A program made the position numbers and the translations under genes. Below, one piece after another: positions 19,264 through 28,443 of a stretch of DNA of 64,000 nucleotides; the stretch's first letter is position 1; every line of letters begins with the position of its first letter. A model generated the notes under the pieces. It worked only from the letters and a program-made list of their open reading frames with translations, did no database searches and was not told the origin of the DNA. This DNA comes from Phycisphaerales bacterium (GTDB taxonomy: Bacteria; Planctomycetota; Phycisphaerae; UBA1845; UTPLA1): the NCBI GenBank assembly GCA_020639075.1, contig JACKHI010000001.1:4588001-4652000 (forward strand), written 5' to 3'.

Positions 19264-19905
19264 ATGGAACACGCATTTCTTGATGGAAAGCTGCTCGCGA
19301 CGGACGGAATCGGAGCGGACGCGAAAGTCAGCAGCGTCGTCGAGCGAGCCAAGACGACGCTGAAGGACGGCGCAGGTGATTCGATCCTGCTCGAGGTCAT
19401 CTGTGACGGCGAAGCGATCGAGGCGGCTCATCTGGAAGCCACGCTCGCCGAGCCGCTGTCCAGATACGCCCGGCTGGAATTCGTGTCGGGCAGCCGGCGA
19501 ACCGTTGTCGTCGAGTCCTTGACGGCGTCGAAACGGTCCATCGGGGATACCTTCGAGCTGGTGCGGGAGGCGGCGGATCAGTTGAACGCCGGCAGCGTCG
19601 CAAGCGGGATGCAGCGATTGATCGACTGCGTCGAAATCTGGTCGCAGGCTCACGAGGCCATGATCAGCAGCGGCCAGCTGCTGGAACTCGACCTCGAAGA
19701 ACTCGTCATCGCCGACAAGCACGTGTTCGAGTGGCTCCGAGAACCCGCAGTCAAACTTCGCGAAATCCGGGACGCGATCGAATCTCGCGATCATGTCAAT
19801 CTCGTCGACATCCTCCGGTACGAGATGGACGATTTTCTTCAGGGCTGGGAGAAGATGCTCGAGGCCTATGTCGAGTACGTCAGCCGACTGGAAATCGCCG
19901 CCTGA
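19264..19905 (+). CDS. Hypothetical soluble, mostly helical protein
   Basis: 213 residues. ATG 19264 has AGGAGG 9 nt upstream. The N-terminal ~100 residues look alpha/beta (DSILLEVICDGEAIE, YARLEFVSGSRRTVVVES) and the rest is helical, with acidic and Leu-rich stretches (QLLELDLEELVIADKHVFEWL). No membrane segment or known catalytic motif. I do not recognise the family. It follows the anchored protein above and is followed by a gene with its own -10 box. Confidence 0.55.
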   Translation: MEHAFLDGKLLATDGIGADAKVSSVVERAKTTLKDGAGDSILLEVICDGEAIEAAHLEATLAEPLSRYARLEFVSGSRRTVVVESLTASKRSIGDTFELVREAADQLNAGSVASGMQRLIDCVEIWSQAHEAMISSGQLLELDLEELVIADKHVFEWLREPAVKLREIRDAIESRDHVNLVDILRYEMDDFLQGWEKMLEAYVEYVSRLEIAA

Positions 19906-19971
19906 GCGGCGTCTGCCGATTGCCGCCCCGTCTGCATGCGAAATTCTTAGCATTTCGTGAAAGTTGAAGCG

Positions 19972-19977
19972 TATAAT
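19972..19977 (+). promoter_or_regulatory. -10 box TATAAT 8 nt before the start codon (leaderless)
   Basis: TATAAT is followed by 8 nt and then ATG 19986, so transcription should begin within about 2 nt of the start codon. There is no RBS. Confidence 0.55.
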
Positions 19978-19985
19978 CCCGTCGT

Positions 19986-21254
19986 ATGGGTACGAATGCG
20001 ATCGGCAGTTGTTACCGCGGCGCGAAGTTGCGCCTCATATGCATCCTGGTCGTGTTCGGGTTCGCTGTGACGCAGTCAGCACGCGCCGATTTCATTCAAA
20101 CAACCAAAGGGCAGGAAATCGAGTGCGAAGTTGTCGAGGATCTCGGCAAGGCGCTGCGGCTGCGGACGCGGATCGGCGTTGTCGATCTCCCGAAGGATGA
20201 GATCGAGAAGCACACGAAGAAGAAATCGCCATGGCAGGAGTATCGAGAGCGGCGCAAGCGATGCGAAAAGACGGCGGACGCACATTACGAATTGGCGATG
20301 TGGTGTGACAAGCTGGATCTCGGTCCGGAGCGGGCCGACGAACTCGATCACGCGCTGGAACTGGATCCCGACCATGCGCCGACGCGCAAGGCGCTCGGGT
20401 TCGAGAAGGACGACCAGGGAAACTGGGTGCGACCGCCTTCGGCGAATGCGCCGGATCCGGCGGACATTGCCGCAAATCGGCAGCAGGCGCAACAGGAAAA
20501 ACTGGTCCGCAAAATCATCTCGCAGTGGTTCGTGAAAGTGCGGGCGATTCACGACTCGCGGATGTCCCCGAAACGCGGCCAAGTCGATCGCAAGAAGTTC
20601 ATGGCAGCGCGGGACAACATCCTCAAGATCCGCGACCCGCTTGCGATACCGGCATTAACGGGCGTGCTGAGCAGCGGCAATCGCGCGTCGAGGCTCGTGT
20701 TGATCGAGTCGCTCTCGCAGTTTCCGGATGATGACGCGACGATGAACCTCGTCGTGATGTCTATCCTCGATCCTTCGAAGAAAGTGCGCCGCGCCGCGGC
20801 CGAGGAACTGGCGCGGCGAGATGACCCGCGCGTGGTCGAACGATTGCGCGACGCGCTGTACAGCGACGAAGAGGGGATTCTCCGGCATTCGGCGGCGGCG
20901 CTGGGTGTTCTGCACGCAATCGACGTCGTGCCGAATCTGATCGAGCAGTTGTCCACGGAAGTGCCGGGCATCGTTCGCCATTCTCGGGCCGTGTACCTCG
21001 GTGATATCTACGGCACCTTCGGCGGTCGCGCCCGAATCGTCCACGGCGGTTACCTCGTCGGATACAGCCCTGGAACGATCGGCGTGCTCGGACCAGGGTC
21101 ATGGGTCGGTACGGCGACGTACTACGAACAAACGATGGTGTCGGTCTATCGAACAGAAGTGCAGGAAGCACTCATCGCAATCACGGGGGAGAATTTCGGA
21201 TTCGATCGACGTAAGTGGATCGACTGGTGGGATGCGAATAAGCCGCGGCGATAG
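19986..21254 (+). CDS. Secreted HEAT-repeat protein
   Basis: 422 residues. A signal peptide (LRLICILVVFGFAVTQ, then SARA) leads to an SH3-like start (FIQTTKGQEIECEVVEDLG), a TPR-like helical stretch, and HEAT/PBS-lyase-type repeats around residues 210-330 (DPLAIPALTGVL, DPSKKVRRAAAEELARRDDP). The C-terminus reads EALIAITGENFGFDRRKWIDWW, a closing motif I associate with planctomycete HEAT proteins. Probably a periplasmic scaffold or binding protein. ATG 19986 is supported by the upstream -10 box rather than by an RBS. Confidence 0.7.
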   Translation: MGTNAIGSCYRGAKLRLICILVVFGFAVTQSARADFIQTTKGQEIECEVVEDLGKALRLRTRIGVVDLPKDEIEKHTKKKSPWQEYRERRKRCEKTADAHYELAMWCDKLDLGPERADELDHALELDPDHAPTRKALGFEKDDQGNWVRPPSANAPDPADIAANRQQAQQEKLVRKIISQWFVKVRAIHDSRMSPKRGQVDRKKFMAARDNILKIRDPLAIPALTGVLSSGNRASRLVLIESLSQFPDDDATMNLVVMSILDPSKKVRRAAAEELARRDDPRVVERLRDALYSDEEGILRHSAAALGVLHAIDVVPNLIEQLSTEVPGIVRHSRAVYLGDIYGTFGGRARIVHGGYLVGYSPGTIGVLGPGSWVGTATYYEQTMVSVYRTEVQEALIAITGENFGFDRRKWIDWWDANKPRR

Positions 21255-21805
21255 GGTCGAGTCGCGCCCCAATCGGATGCGGTCAGTCAGCATGACGGCC
21301 AGTCGCAACGATTGCGGATAACGCTCAGGTCGGGCAATCAAAACCAATCTTGCGGCCGTGGTGAAACGTTTGAGCATGGCAAGGGTTGCGAAAGGTCGAG
21401 AGGCTCACCGCCGGATTGTTGCAAACCCTTATCGGACACGATATTGCAGGCGGCTAGATCCGCTCGCGGATCCGTGTTCTTGAATGCCGGCCGCTATGGT
21501 TTCGTTTGATTGGCAAACGTCTCCAGCCCGCTAAAATGCGTCCATACCGGGCGTTGCGAGGCAATTGCCTTCTTGGCGGCGACCGGTTCGCTCGATTTTG
21601 AGTTTTTCAGAACGCGCGTTGACGGTCCGTTGTCGGTGACGGCACAGACTGCTGGAGTCTGCAGTTATGCGCGTTTTTGATCGGATCACAGGGTTGCGAC
21701 GAACGCGTCTGTCGCAATGAACTGACCTGTCTGATCGGCCGGGTCCTGTCTGGCAAGAGTCGGATGGACGCCGTTTTGACGGAGTCAGCCGGAAGGAGTG
21801 TCTGC
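21255..21805 (+). promoter_or_regulatory. Long leader region of the pyruvate dehydrogenase genes
   Basis: No gene is convincing in this 551-base gap. A promoter-like pair TTGGCA (21510-21515) and TAAAAT (21532-21537), 16 nt apart, would start transcription near 21544 and leave a 5' leader of about 260 nt before pdhA. Short inverted repeats occur in it (GGCAATTGCC near 21560; GACTGC..GCAG near 21650) but no known riboswitch was recognised. Confidence 0.4.
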
Positions 21806-22936
21806 GTGCCACGGAAGAAGATTGAGTTAAGGAACACGATCGAGTCGCTTTCGATTCTCGATGCCGATGGGAAAGTCGACAAGAAACTCGAGCCGAAGCT
21901 CTCGAATGATGAGATTCTGTCGTTGTTCCGCGGCATGTTGCTGGCCCGGCGATACGACGAGCGCATGTTGCGCCTTCAACGACAAGGGCGCATCGGCACC
22001 TACGGCCCCGCGCTGGGGCAGGAAGCGGCGTCGCTCGGCCCGGCCTTCGCGATCACAAAGGACGACTGGTTCGTGCCGTCGTTCCGTGAACCGGCTGGTA
22101 TGTTGTGGCGTGGCTGGCCGATGGCTCGGCTGATGCTCTGGTGGGGCGGCAACGAAATCGGTGCGACGCCTCCCGAGGAGTTGAACGATATGCCGATCTG
22201 CGTGCCCGTGTCATCGCAGATTCAATACGGCGCGGGCATCGCCTGGGGTCTCAAGCTGGACGGGAACAAGAGCGTCGCGCTGACGTTCGTCGGCGACGGC
22301 GGCACGAGCGAAGGCGACTTCCACGAGGGCGTGAACTGCGCGGCCGTGTTCAACCTGCCGATGGTGATCGTCGTGCAGAACAACCAGTGGGCGATTTCGT
22401 TGCCGCGGCGAAAGCAGACGGCCTCTGAGACAATCGCCCAGAAGGCGCTCGCCTACGGGATGAACGGCATTCAGGCGGACGGCAACGACATCCTCGCGAT
22501 GATTGCCGCGACGCGTGAAGCCGTCGATCGGGCACGAAGCGGCGGCGGACCGACGTTGATCGAAGCCGTGACGTATCGACTCGGCGTCCACACTACGGCG
22601 GACGATCCGAAGAAATACCGCACGGAGGAGGAAGTTGAGGCGTGGCGATGCAAGGATCCTCTTGATCGCTTCTGGAAGTACGTTCAGGACAAGGGCGTGC
22701 TGAACGAGAAGTCCCGCGAGGCGATGGAAGAGGAGATCGCCGCGGAGATCTCGGCGGCCGTCGAGAAATCGGAGACGTACCAGGCCGACATCATGGAACC
22801 GTTCGATCACTGCTTCGAAACGATGACGCCGGCGCTGAAGCGCCAGCGGGCGGAGTTTGAAGCCTACCTGTTGAACGGTGGGAGCAACGGATCGCCGCAC
22901 GCCGCATCGAGCAGCGCGATTTCCCAGGTTCACTGA
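21806..22936 (+). CDS. pdhA: Pyruvate dehydrogenase E1 component, alpha subunit
   Basis: 376 residues. The alpha chain of the heterotetrameric, thiamine-diphosphate-dependent E1 enzyme that decarboxylates pyruvate and passes acetyl to E2. The TPP-binding motif GDGGTSEGDFHEGVN starts near residue 163 and ends at QNNQWAIS. The N-terminal segment ESLSILDADGKV matches Gram-positive-type PdhA. GTG 21806 is chosen: AAGGAG (21793-21798) lies 7 nt upstream and the sequence before it is not PdhA-like. First gene of a three-gene cluster. Confidence 0.93.
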   Translation: MPRKKIELRNTIESLSILDADGKVDKKLEPKLSNDEILSLFRGMLLARRYDERMLRLQRQGRIGTYGPALGQEAASLGPAFAITKDDWFVPSFREPAGMLWRGWPMARLMLWWGGNEIGATPPEELNDMPICVPVSSQIQYGAGIAWGLKLDGNKSVALTFVGDGGTSEGDFHEGVNCAAVFNLPMVIVVQNNQWAISLPRRKQTASETIAQKALAYGMNGIQADGNDILAMIAATREAVDRARSGGGPTLIEAVTYRLGVHTTADDPKKYRTEEEVEAWRCKDPLDRFWKYVQDKGVLNEKSREAMEEEIAAEISAAVEKSETYQADIMEPFDHCFETMTPALKRQRAEFEAYLLNGGSNGSPHAASSSAISQVH

Positions 22937-23012
22937 TTTCTCGGCGCGATCCGCGATGACACGAACGAAACAGACAAACTGCGACAAATAGATCGAGACG
23001 GGACGAAAGCTC

Positions 23013-23993
23013 ATGGCAATGTTGACAATGGCGAAGGCGCTGAACCTCGCCCTCAAAGAAGCGCTGCAGGAAGATGAGAAGTCGATCATCCTCGGGCAGG
23101 ATGTTGGTTACGACGAAGGCGTCTTCCGGATTACCGAAGGCCTGCTGAAGGAGTTCGGCGAGCAGCGCGTCGTGGACTTTCCCGTCGCGGAGTCGGCGAT
23201 CGTCGGCATGGCCGTCGGTCTCTGCATCGCGGGCTATCGGCCGATCGCGGAGATGCAATTCTCCGGTTTCGGCTATCACGGCTTCCACCAGGTCGAAAGC
23301 CACGTGTCGCGATTGCGAAACCGCACGCGCGGCCGGTTCACCTGCCCGATGGTGATTCGCATGCCCTACGGCGGCGGCATCCGCGCGATCGAGCATCACA
23401 GCGAGAGTCGCGAAGCGATCTGGGCGCACCTGCCGGGATTGAAGGTCGTGATTCCGTCCGGACCGCGAAACGCCCGGGCGCTGCTGCGGGCGTCGATCCT
23501 GGATCCCGATCCCGTCATGTTCTACGAGCCGAAGGCGAGCTATCGCGCGTTCCGCGAGGAAGTGCCCGACGAGCCGGAGACGATGGAGATCGGCAAGGCG
23601 CAAGTCGTCCGTGAAGGCAACGACGCGACGATCATTTCCTATGGCGCGTCGATGCGCCCCGTGCTGGAGGCGGCCGAGGAATTGGAAGAGGATCACAACG
23701 TTGACGTCGAAGTGATCGACCTGCTGAGCCTGGTTCCGCTCGATCGCGAGACGATCAACGCCTCGATCCGCAAGACGGGACGATGCGTCGTCGTGCACGA
23801 GGCGCCTCGGCATTGCGGCCCCGCCGCGGAAATCATCGCGGGCATCGTCGAAGACAGCATGCTCTACCTCGAAGCGCCGGTCGAGCGCGTCACGGGATAC
23901 GATCTCGTGCTGCCGTTCTTTAATAATGAGTTGCCGTACATGCCGGACGTGAAGAAAGTCGTGTCCGCGACGCGGAAGGTGCTGAGCTTTTGA
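23013..23993 (+). CDS. pdhB: Pyruvate dehydrogenase E1 component, beta subunit
   Basis: 326 residues, normal length. Segments QDVGYDEGVFRITEGLLKEFG and FPVAESAIVGMAVGLCIAG are the alpha-contact and cofactor regions of the beta chain; HEAPRHCGPAAEI lies in the C-terminal domain. With PdhA it forms the E1 heterotetramer. It starts 76 nt after pdhA. Substrate could also be a branched-chain 2-oxo acid; the PdhA-type N-terminus of its partner favours pyruvate. Confidence 0.93.
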   Translation: MAMLTMAKALNLALKEALQEDEKSIILGQDVGYDEGVFRITEGLLKEFGEQRVVDFPVAESAIVGMAVGLCIAGYRPIAEMQFSGFGYHGFHQVESHVSRLRNRTRGRFTCPMVIRMPYGGGIRAIEHHSESREAIWAHLPGLKVVIPSGPRNARALLRASILDPDPVMFYEPKASYRAFREEVPDEPETMEIGKAQVVREGNDATIISYGASMRPVLEAAEELEEDHNVDVEVIDLLSLVPLDRETINASIRKTGRCVVVHEAPRHCGPAAEIIAGIVEDSMLYLEAPVERVTGYDLVLPFFNNELPYMPDVKKVVSATRKVLSF

Positions 23994-24191
23994 GGGAAAC
24001 GCTGAAACGCTCAAAAGTCAAAACGCCAAAATGAAGAGGTTTGCTGGCATTGGAGATTGACTCGGCGTTTCCGGGGGCCGGGCGGTTGCTCGGTTGTCTC
24101 GCTGCGTAAGAGCAGTGGGACTCCTAAGATGTGAGATTGACTAAACGTGGGGCGCTGTGGCGCTCCCGAAGAAAGACGCGCATAAGGGCGA

Positions 24192-25547
24192 ATGATGTCG
24201 AAAGAATTCAAACTTCCGGATCTGGGCGAAGGTATCCACGAGGCCCAGGTCGTTAATGTCATGATCAGCCAGGGCGACACTGTGACCGAGGATCAGATGG
24301 TCATGGAAGTCGAGACGGATAAGGCGAGCGTCGAACTGCCGGTGCCCTACGCCGGAAAGGTCACGTCGCTGAACGTCAAGCAGGGCGACACGGTCAAAGT
24401 CGGACAGGTCCTGCTCGTCGTCGGGGGCGATGGGGCTGCGGCCGCGAAGGCGGAAGCCCCGGCCGTTGCGTCCGCGCCGAAGACAGTTTCGGCGCCTGCG
24501 GCCGCTGTCGCGAGCCGAAGCGCCGCCGCGCCGCCGCCGCCTGTCTCGCCGACGGCTGTCGCCGAAGCGCCGTCGCATCATGATGGCGGTCCCATTCCCG
24601 CCGCGCCTGCTGTTCGCCGATTGGCCCGCGAAAGCGGCGTCGATCTTCGCGACGTTCACGGAACTGGCTCCGGCGGCCGCATCCTGAAGGAAGACGTCGA
24701 GCGATTCGTCATCACGGGCTCGTCGGGACGCGCCGCCGCGCCGAGCGCTCCGGCGGCTGCACCAAGCAGCGCGGGTTATGCCGCGGCGCCGTCCGCGCCG
24801 ATGCCGCCGGTCGGCGGCGGCGATGCGTTGCCGGACTTCTCGCAATGGGGCCCCGTGCGTCGCGAGGCCGTTCCGCAGATTCGCAAGGCGATCTCGCGGC
24901 AGATGGTCAAGGCGTGGACGCTGCCGCGCGTCACGCATGGCGACGAGGCGGATGTGACGGATCTCGAAGCCTTCCGCAAGGAACACGGCAAAGTGATGGC
25001 CGAACAGGGCGCGAAGCTGACGATCACGACGTTCATCGTCAAGGCCGTCGCCGGCGCGCTGCGGCAGTTCCCCGTGTTCAACTCGTCGTTCGACGAGGCG
25101 GCGGGCGAGATCATCTACAAGGATTACGTGCACATCGGCATGGCCGTCGATACCGATCGCGGTCTGATGGTGCCCGTCCTGCGGGATGCCGATCGCAAGG
25201 GCCTGATGACGATTTCCAAGGAAATGAAGGAGATCTCGGAGAAGGCCCGTGAGTTCAAGCTGCCGATCGAAGGCATGCGCGGCGGCACGTTCACCGTGAC
25301 GAACGTCGGTTCGCTCGGCGGCACGTTCAGCACGCCGATGATCAACTACCCGGAAGTCGCGATCCTCGGCATGGGCAAGATGCAGGAGAAGCCCGTCGTG
25401 AAGAACGGCCAGATCGTCGTCCGCAAGATGATGCCGCTGTTCCTGTCGTTCGACCATCGCGTCGTGGATGGTGCGGATGGTGCGCGGTTCACGCGGATGA
25501 TTATTGACTTCCTGGAGAATCCGCTGAATCTGCTGCTGGCGTCGTAA
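24192..25547 (+). CDS. pdhC: Dihydrolipoamide acetyltransferase (E2)
   Basis: 451 residues. One lipoyl domain with the lipoyl lysine in VETDKASVE (Lys44, or Lys43 from the second Met), an Ala/Pro-rich linker, the E1/E3-binding domain (VRRLARESGVDLRDVHGTG, about 140-175), a second Ala/Pro linker and the catalytic domain ending in SFDHRVVDGADGARF with the HxxxDG active site. It carries acetyl from E1 to CoA and forms the core of the complex. It follows pdhB after 198 nt; E3 (lpd) is not in the window, so it must be encoded elsewhere. A strong terminator follows. Confidence 0.95.
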   Translation: MMSKEFKLPDLGEGIHEAQVVNVMISQGDTVTEDQMVMEVETDKASVELPVPYAGKVTSLNVKQGDTVKVGQVLLVVGGDGAAAAKAEAPAVASAPKTVSAPAAAVASRSAAAPPPPVSPTAVAEAPSHHDGGPIPAAPAVRRLARESGVDLRDVHGTGSGGRILKEDVERFVITGSSGRAAAPSAPAAAPSSAGYAAAPSAPMPPVGGGDALPDFSQWGPVRREAVPQIRKAISRQMVKAWTLPRVTHGDEADVTDLEAFRKEHGKVMAEQGAKLTITTFIVKAVAGALRQFPVFNSSFDEAAGEIIYKDYVHIGMAVDTDRGLMVPVLRDADRKGLMTISKEMKEISEKAREFKLPIEGMRGGTFTVTNVGSLGGTFSTPMINYPEVAILGMGKMQEKPVVKNGQIVVRKMMPLFLSFDHRVVDGADGARFTRMIIDFLENPLNLLLAS

Positions 25548-25582
25548 GGCGCGGTCTTTCGCGGACTTTTGAATGACAATTG

Positions 25583-25620
25583 AACGGCACGCGCCCTCGG
25601 ACGCGTGCCGTTTCTTTTTT
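25583..25620 (+). terminator. Rho-independent terminator after pdhC
   Basis: Perfect 11-bp stem AACGGCACGCG (25583-25593) with CGCGTGCCGTT (25602-25612), loop of 8, then TCTTTTTT. It closes the pdh cluster. Confidence 0.9.
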
Positions 25621-25643
25621 CGCCCCGAATGGGTCGATGGATC

Positions 25644-25700
25644 GTAGCCACGGGTGGAGCGAACGCCGCGCATGCGGCATGAGCGCAACCCGTGGTAAGA
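25644..25700 (+). repeat. Dispersed nested-hairpin element, copy 2
   Basis: Outer arms CCACGGGT (25648-25655) and ACCCGTGG (25688-25695), inner stem GCCGC/GCGGC (25665-25678). Same orientation as copy 1. It is followed by short hairpins with C/G runs (GCCCCGCGAGGGGC near 25724, CGCCCCGTCGGGGCG near 25781). Confidence 0.75.
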
Positions 25701-25818
25701 GGTATGTCAACTTGTGTTACCGCCCCGCGAGGGGCGGACGAAGTACGAGTCTCCGCGCGAGATACGAGTTCGTGCGCCTCCGCCGCCCCGTCGGGGCGGA
25801 CGTATTAGCGCTATTGCA

Positions 25819-25872
25819 TTCCACGGGTTGCGCTCGGCCCGTCGGGCCTTTGCTTCACCCGTGGCTACGATC
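25819..25872 (-). repeat. Dispersed nested-hairpin element, copy 3 (inverted to copy 2)
   Basis: Outer arms CCACGGGT (25821-25828) and ACCCGTGG (25857-25864), inner stem GGCCC/GGGCC (25836-25848). It is the reverse complement type of copy 2, so the two form an inverted pair about 120 bp apart. A short hairpin GACCCCTGTCGGGGTC follows at about 25870. Confidence 0.75.
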
Positions 25873-25989
25873 CGCGACCCCTGTCGGGGTCAGTTACGAA
25901 TTCGATTTACGACGTGGCGAATTGTCATTGTGTCCCGATTGCCGCCATGGCGGGTCGGCTGGCCGCTCGGGGAACGGTAGAATAATGAA

Positions 25990-26781
25990 ATGGCCGACAG
26001 GGATGCTCTGATCCAATTCGAACTAACGCCGGTCCATGAGGTGGTTCCGTGGGAACTTGACGGCGTCAAATGCCTTCACTGGTTTGGTTTGACACGCGGA
26101 TCGTACAACATCCGCTGCGGCGCCATCGATCTGTTTCGAACCAATGATGCCCTGATAAAGGCGCGGCCGGACTGGAACTGGCGCGGGGCTTTCTGCGATT
26201 ATCAGGTTGCTCGGCTGCATATGGACTTGCTTCAAATCCTGCCTCATGTTTTGAATCCTGTTCCTTCTGATATCTTGGATTACGTGCGGACTATTATTGA
26301 CCAGCGAGTGTTTTGGAGACGGTTCAGGGAACTTTCTGGCGGGCATGACGATGATCTCGCCGTGTTTTCCCAAGAGTGGCTTCGTGTTCGGCATTTGGCT
26401 GGTGGATACGATCGATCAATTCCCGATGTGCGAATTTGGACTGAAGAAGAAACAGTAACGATTCGCTGGCTCAACAACTGCGGTAATGAACCGGAGACGG
26501 GGTTGGCATGGAACTCCGTTGATGATGGGGAGTGGTTGCTGTCGAAGACGGACTTTCTCGCGGAGATTCGGCAGTTTCATAAGCGTTTGATTTCGGAGAT
26601 GGCGGGGCGTGTCGATTCAGTTGTCGCGGGATGTTTGCCCGACGACGTGGAGGTTGATATCGACAACCTCTTGATCGAGCAGAGGCAGGAGCGGCTGAAC
26701 GCGCTGGATCGAGCGTTGGCGACTCCGGTCGACGAGAACTGGGATTTCATTCGCAAGCTGCTCGGCGAGTTCTTTGGCTAG
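25990..26781 (+). CDS. Hypothetical protein, DUF5984-like
   Basis: 263 residues, soluble, no signal. The N-terminus (FELTPVHEVVPWELDG, LHWFGLTRGSYNIRCG, IDLFRTNDA) recalls the DUF5984 family of unknown function; this is from memory and should be treated as tentative. The rest has Trp and acidic residues but no recognised catalytic motif. TAGAAT at 25978-25983 lies 6 nt before ATG 25990 and there is no RBS, again suggesting a leaderless mRNA. It is flanked on both sides by nested-hairpin repeats, and its base composition near the 3' half looks slightly less GC-rich than its neighbours. Confidence 0.55.
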   Translation: MADRDALIQFELTPVHEVVPWELDGVKCLHWFGLTRGSYNIRCGAIDLFRTNDALIKARPDWNWRGAFCDYQVARLHMDLLQILPHVLNPVPSDILDYVRTIIDQRVFWRRFRELSGGHDDDLAVFSQEWLRVRHLAGGYDRSIPDVRIWTEEETVTIRWLNNCGNEPETGLAWNSVDDGEWLLSKTDFLAEIRQFHKRLISEMAGRVDSVVAGCLPDDVEVDIDNLLIEQRQERLNALDRALATPVDENWDFIRKLLGEFFG

Positions 26782-26836
26782 TTTCTACCGCTAAGCTTGA
26801 GAGTCTGTTGTTTCGTCCTTACAGGACTAAGCTACA

Positions 26837-26906
26837 AAATACGCATCAAACCCAGGGTTACGCTGCGGCCGCGTTGCGGCCATCGCTCCACCCTGGGCTG
26901 ACGTAT
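26837..26906 (-). repeat. Dispersed nested-hairpin element, copy 4
   Basis: Outer arms CCCAGGGT (26851-26858) and ACCCTGGG (26890-26897), inner stem GGCCGC/GCGGCC (26867-26881). A further outer pair AAATACG (26837-26843) with CGTATTT (26900-26906) extends the structure. Short hairpins CGTCCTTACAGGAC and ACCCCTTCGGGGT flank it. It fills the gap between the hypothetical gene and the sugar transferase gene. Confidence 0.75.
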
Positions 26907-26928
26907 TTCACCCCTTCGGGGTTTGGAA

Positions 26929-28443
26929 TCAACGCGAGCCAAGAAAAAACGTCCCAAACGTCCGCAGCAGCACGACCAAATCAAGCTCCAGACTCGTGTG
27001 CTTGATGTAGTACAAATCCAGCTGCAGCTTCCGGCGGGCGTCGGCGATCGTGGCGCCGTAGGAGAAGTTGATCTGCGCCCAGCCCGTCAGGCCCGGTTTG
27101 ATCAGATGCCGCTCGTCGTAGAACGGGATCACGTTTGATAGCGGTCCAGCAAACTCGGGCCGCTCGGGCCTGGGTCCCACGACGCTCATTTCGCCTTTCA
27201 GAATGTTCCATAGCTGCGGCAGTTCATCGATGCGGCTCTTGCGAAGGAAGCGACCGATCGGTGTAACGCGCGGGTCGTTCGGCTGGCACCAGGCCATGCC
27301 GTCGGCTTCGGCGTCGCAGCGCATTGTGCGGAACTTGTAGAGCGTGAATGGAACGCCGGCCTTGCCGACGCGCGTCTGCGAGTAAAGCACGGGGCCGCCT
27401 TCGCGAACCTTGATGACCATCGCAGTCAGCAGCATGAGCGGCCACGTCGTGAGCAGACCAAAGAAGGCGACAGTGAAGTCGAAGACGCGCTTGGCGAAGG
27501 CGTGCTCGCGGCGCTGTCCCTTGAGGTCGGCGGCGAGGAACCACTGGGGCGTGATGTGCGTGACGGGCACTTCGCCGTAGGTGGATTCAAAGAATGTCGT
27601 TTCATCCGTCACGCGGCAGCCGAGTCGAAGGCACGCCATCGCGGCGCGGACATATGTCGAATTGTGCGTATCGGGGTTGGCGACGACGACTTCGCTGACG
27701 GCATGCTCGCGACAGAGTCGCTCGACGTCGGCGATGTCGCCAATGATCGGAATGTCGCCGACGCTCTTGTCCTTCGCGTCGCCATTGGTCCGAACAATGC
27801 CGACGAGTCGATAGCCGGGGACGGCGTCGCGGCGGACGGAGCGGATGATCGTTCCCGTCAGCGCGCCCTGGCCGATGACGAGCAGACCGCGGCGGACATC
27901 GCGCACGGCCTGATGGGCCAACAGTCGAATCGTCGAGGAAACGAGCAGAAAGAACAGCGTGCCCGTCGCGATGGACCGGCGGCTGATGGGTGAATACATG
28001 AACAAATGCATGACCACCCACATCGCGGTCATGGCCGCCAGCACCGTCAGCAGGGCGCGGGCGACGATGCGCGAGCGGCCCCAGAGGGTTTCCGTGTCGT
28101 AGAGACCGAACATGTTGCCGGCGAGAATGATCGACGTGGCGAGCACGACGCCGGCGACGGCGATGGAGTACTCGCTCATTCCGGAGATGCCGGGTTCCCA
28201 CCATACGAACAGCTGATGGCCGAGGACGACACCGGCCGCGGCTATCACGACGTCCATCGCAATCCACGCAAAGCGCGGCAGATGGAGCAGGCAGCGACCG
28301 AGGAGTGCGGTACGTGGAATCGCAGCTTTCGCTTCACTTGTCGGCGCCGCGGGAATCGGCGGCTCCGGCGGCGAAATTCGATCGGGAGTCGTCGTCGGTC
28401 GGACGGCGAGGTCGATCGGAAACGTTGAGGTATGCGTGGTCAC
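26929..28443 (-). CDS. Polyprenyl glycosyl-1-phosphate transferase (WbaP/WcaJ-like)
   Basis: 504 residues. Four or five N-terminal membrane helices (about 55-180), a CoA-binding-like Rossmann domain (LLVIGQGALTGTIIRSVRR), then a hydrophobic hairpin and the C-terminal bacterial sugar-transferase domain: KRVFDFTVAFFG, YKFRTMRCDA, KSRIDELPQLWNILKG, MSVVGPRPERPEF, KPGLTGWAQI. This domain moves a hexose-1-phosphate from UDP-sugar to undecaprenyl phosphate, the first step of exopolysaccharide or capsule synthesis. Start is GTG 28443 with GGAG about 12 nt upstream. No other polysaccharide genes are adjacent; the O-antigen-ligase-like gene is 20 kb away. Confidence 0.9.
   Translation of the reverse strand: MTTHTSTFPIDLAVRPTTTPDRISPPEPPIPAAPTSEAKAAIPRTALLGRCLLHLPRFAWIAMDVVIAAAGVVLGHQLFVWWEPGISGMSEYSIAVAGVVLATSIILAGNMFGLYDTETLWGRSRIVARALLTVLAAMTAMWVVMHLFMYSPISRRSIATGTLFFLLVSSTIRLLAHQAVRDVRRGLLVIGQGALTGTIIRSVRRDAVPGYRLVGIVRTNGDAKDKSVGDIPIIGDIADVERLCREHAVSEVVVANPDTHNSTYVRAAMACLRLGCRVTDETTFFESTYGEVPVTHITPQWFLAADLKGQRREHAFAKRVFDFTVAFFGLLTTWPLMLLTAMVIKVREGGPVLYSQTRVGKAGVPFTLYKFRTMRCDAEADGMAWCQPNDPRVTPIGRFLRKSRIDELPQLWNILKGEMSVVGPRPERPEFAGPLSNVIPFYDERHLIKPGLTGWAQINFSYGATIADARRKLQLDLYYIKHTSLELDLVVLLRTFGTFFLGSR

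Noticed and set aside
24141..25688. Minus-strand frame of 515 codons
   Set aside because: Antisense of the E2 gene; His/Arg-rich composition typical of a shadow.
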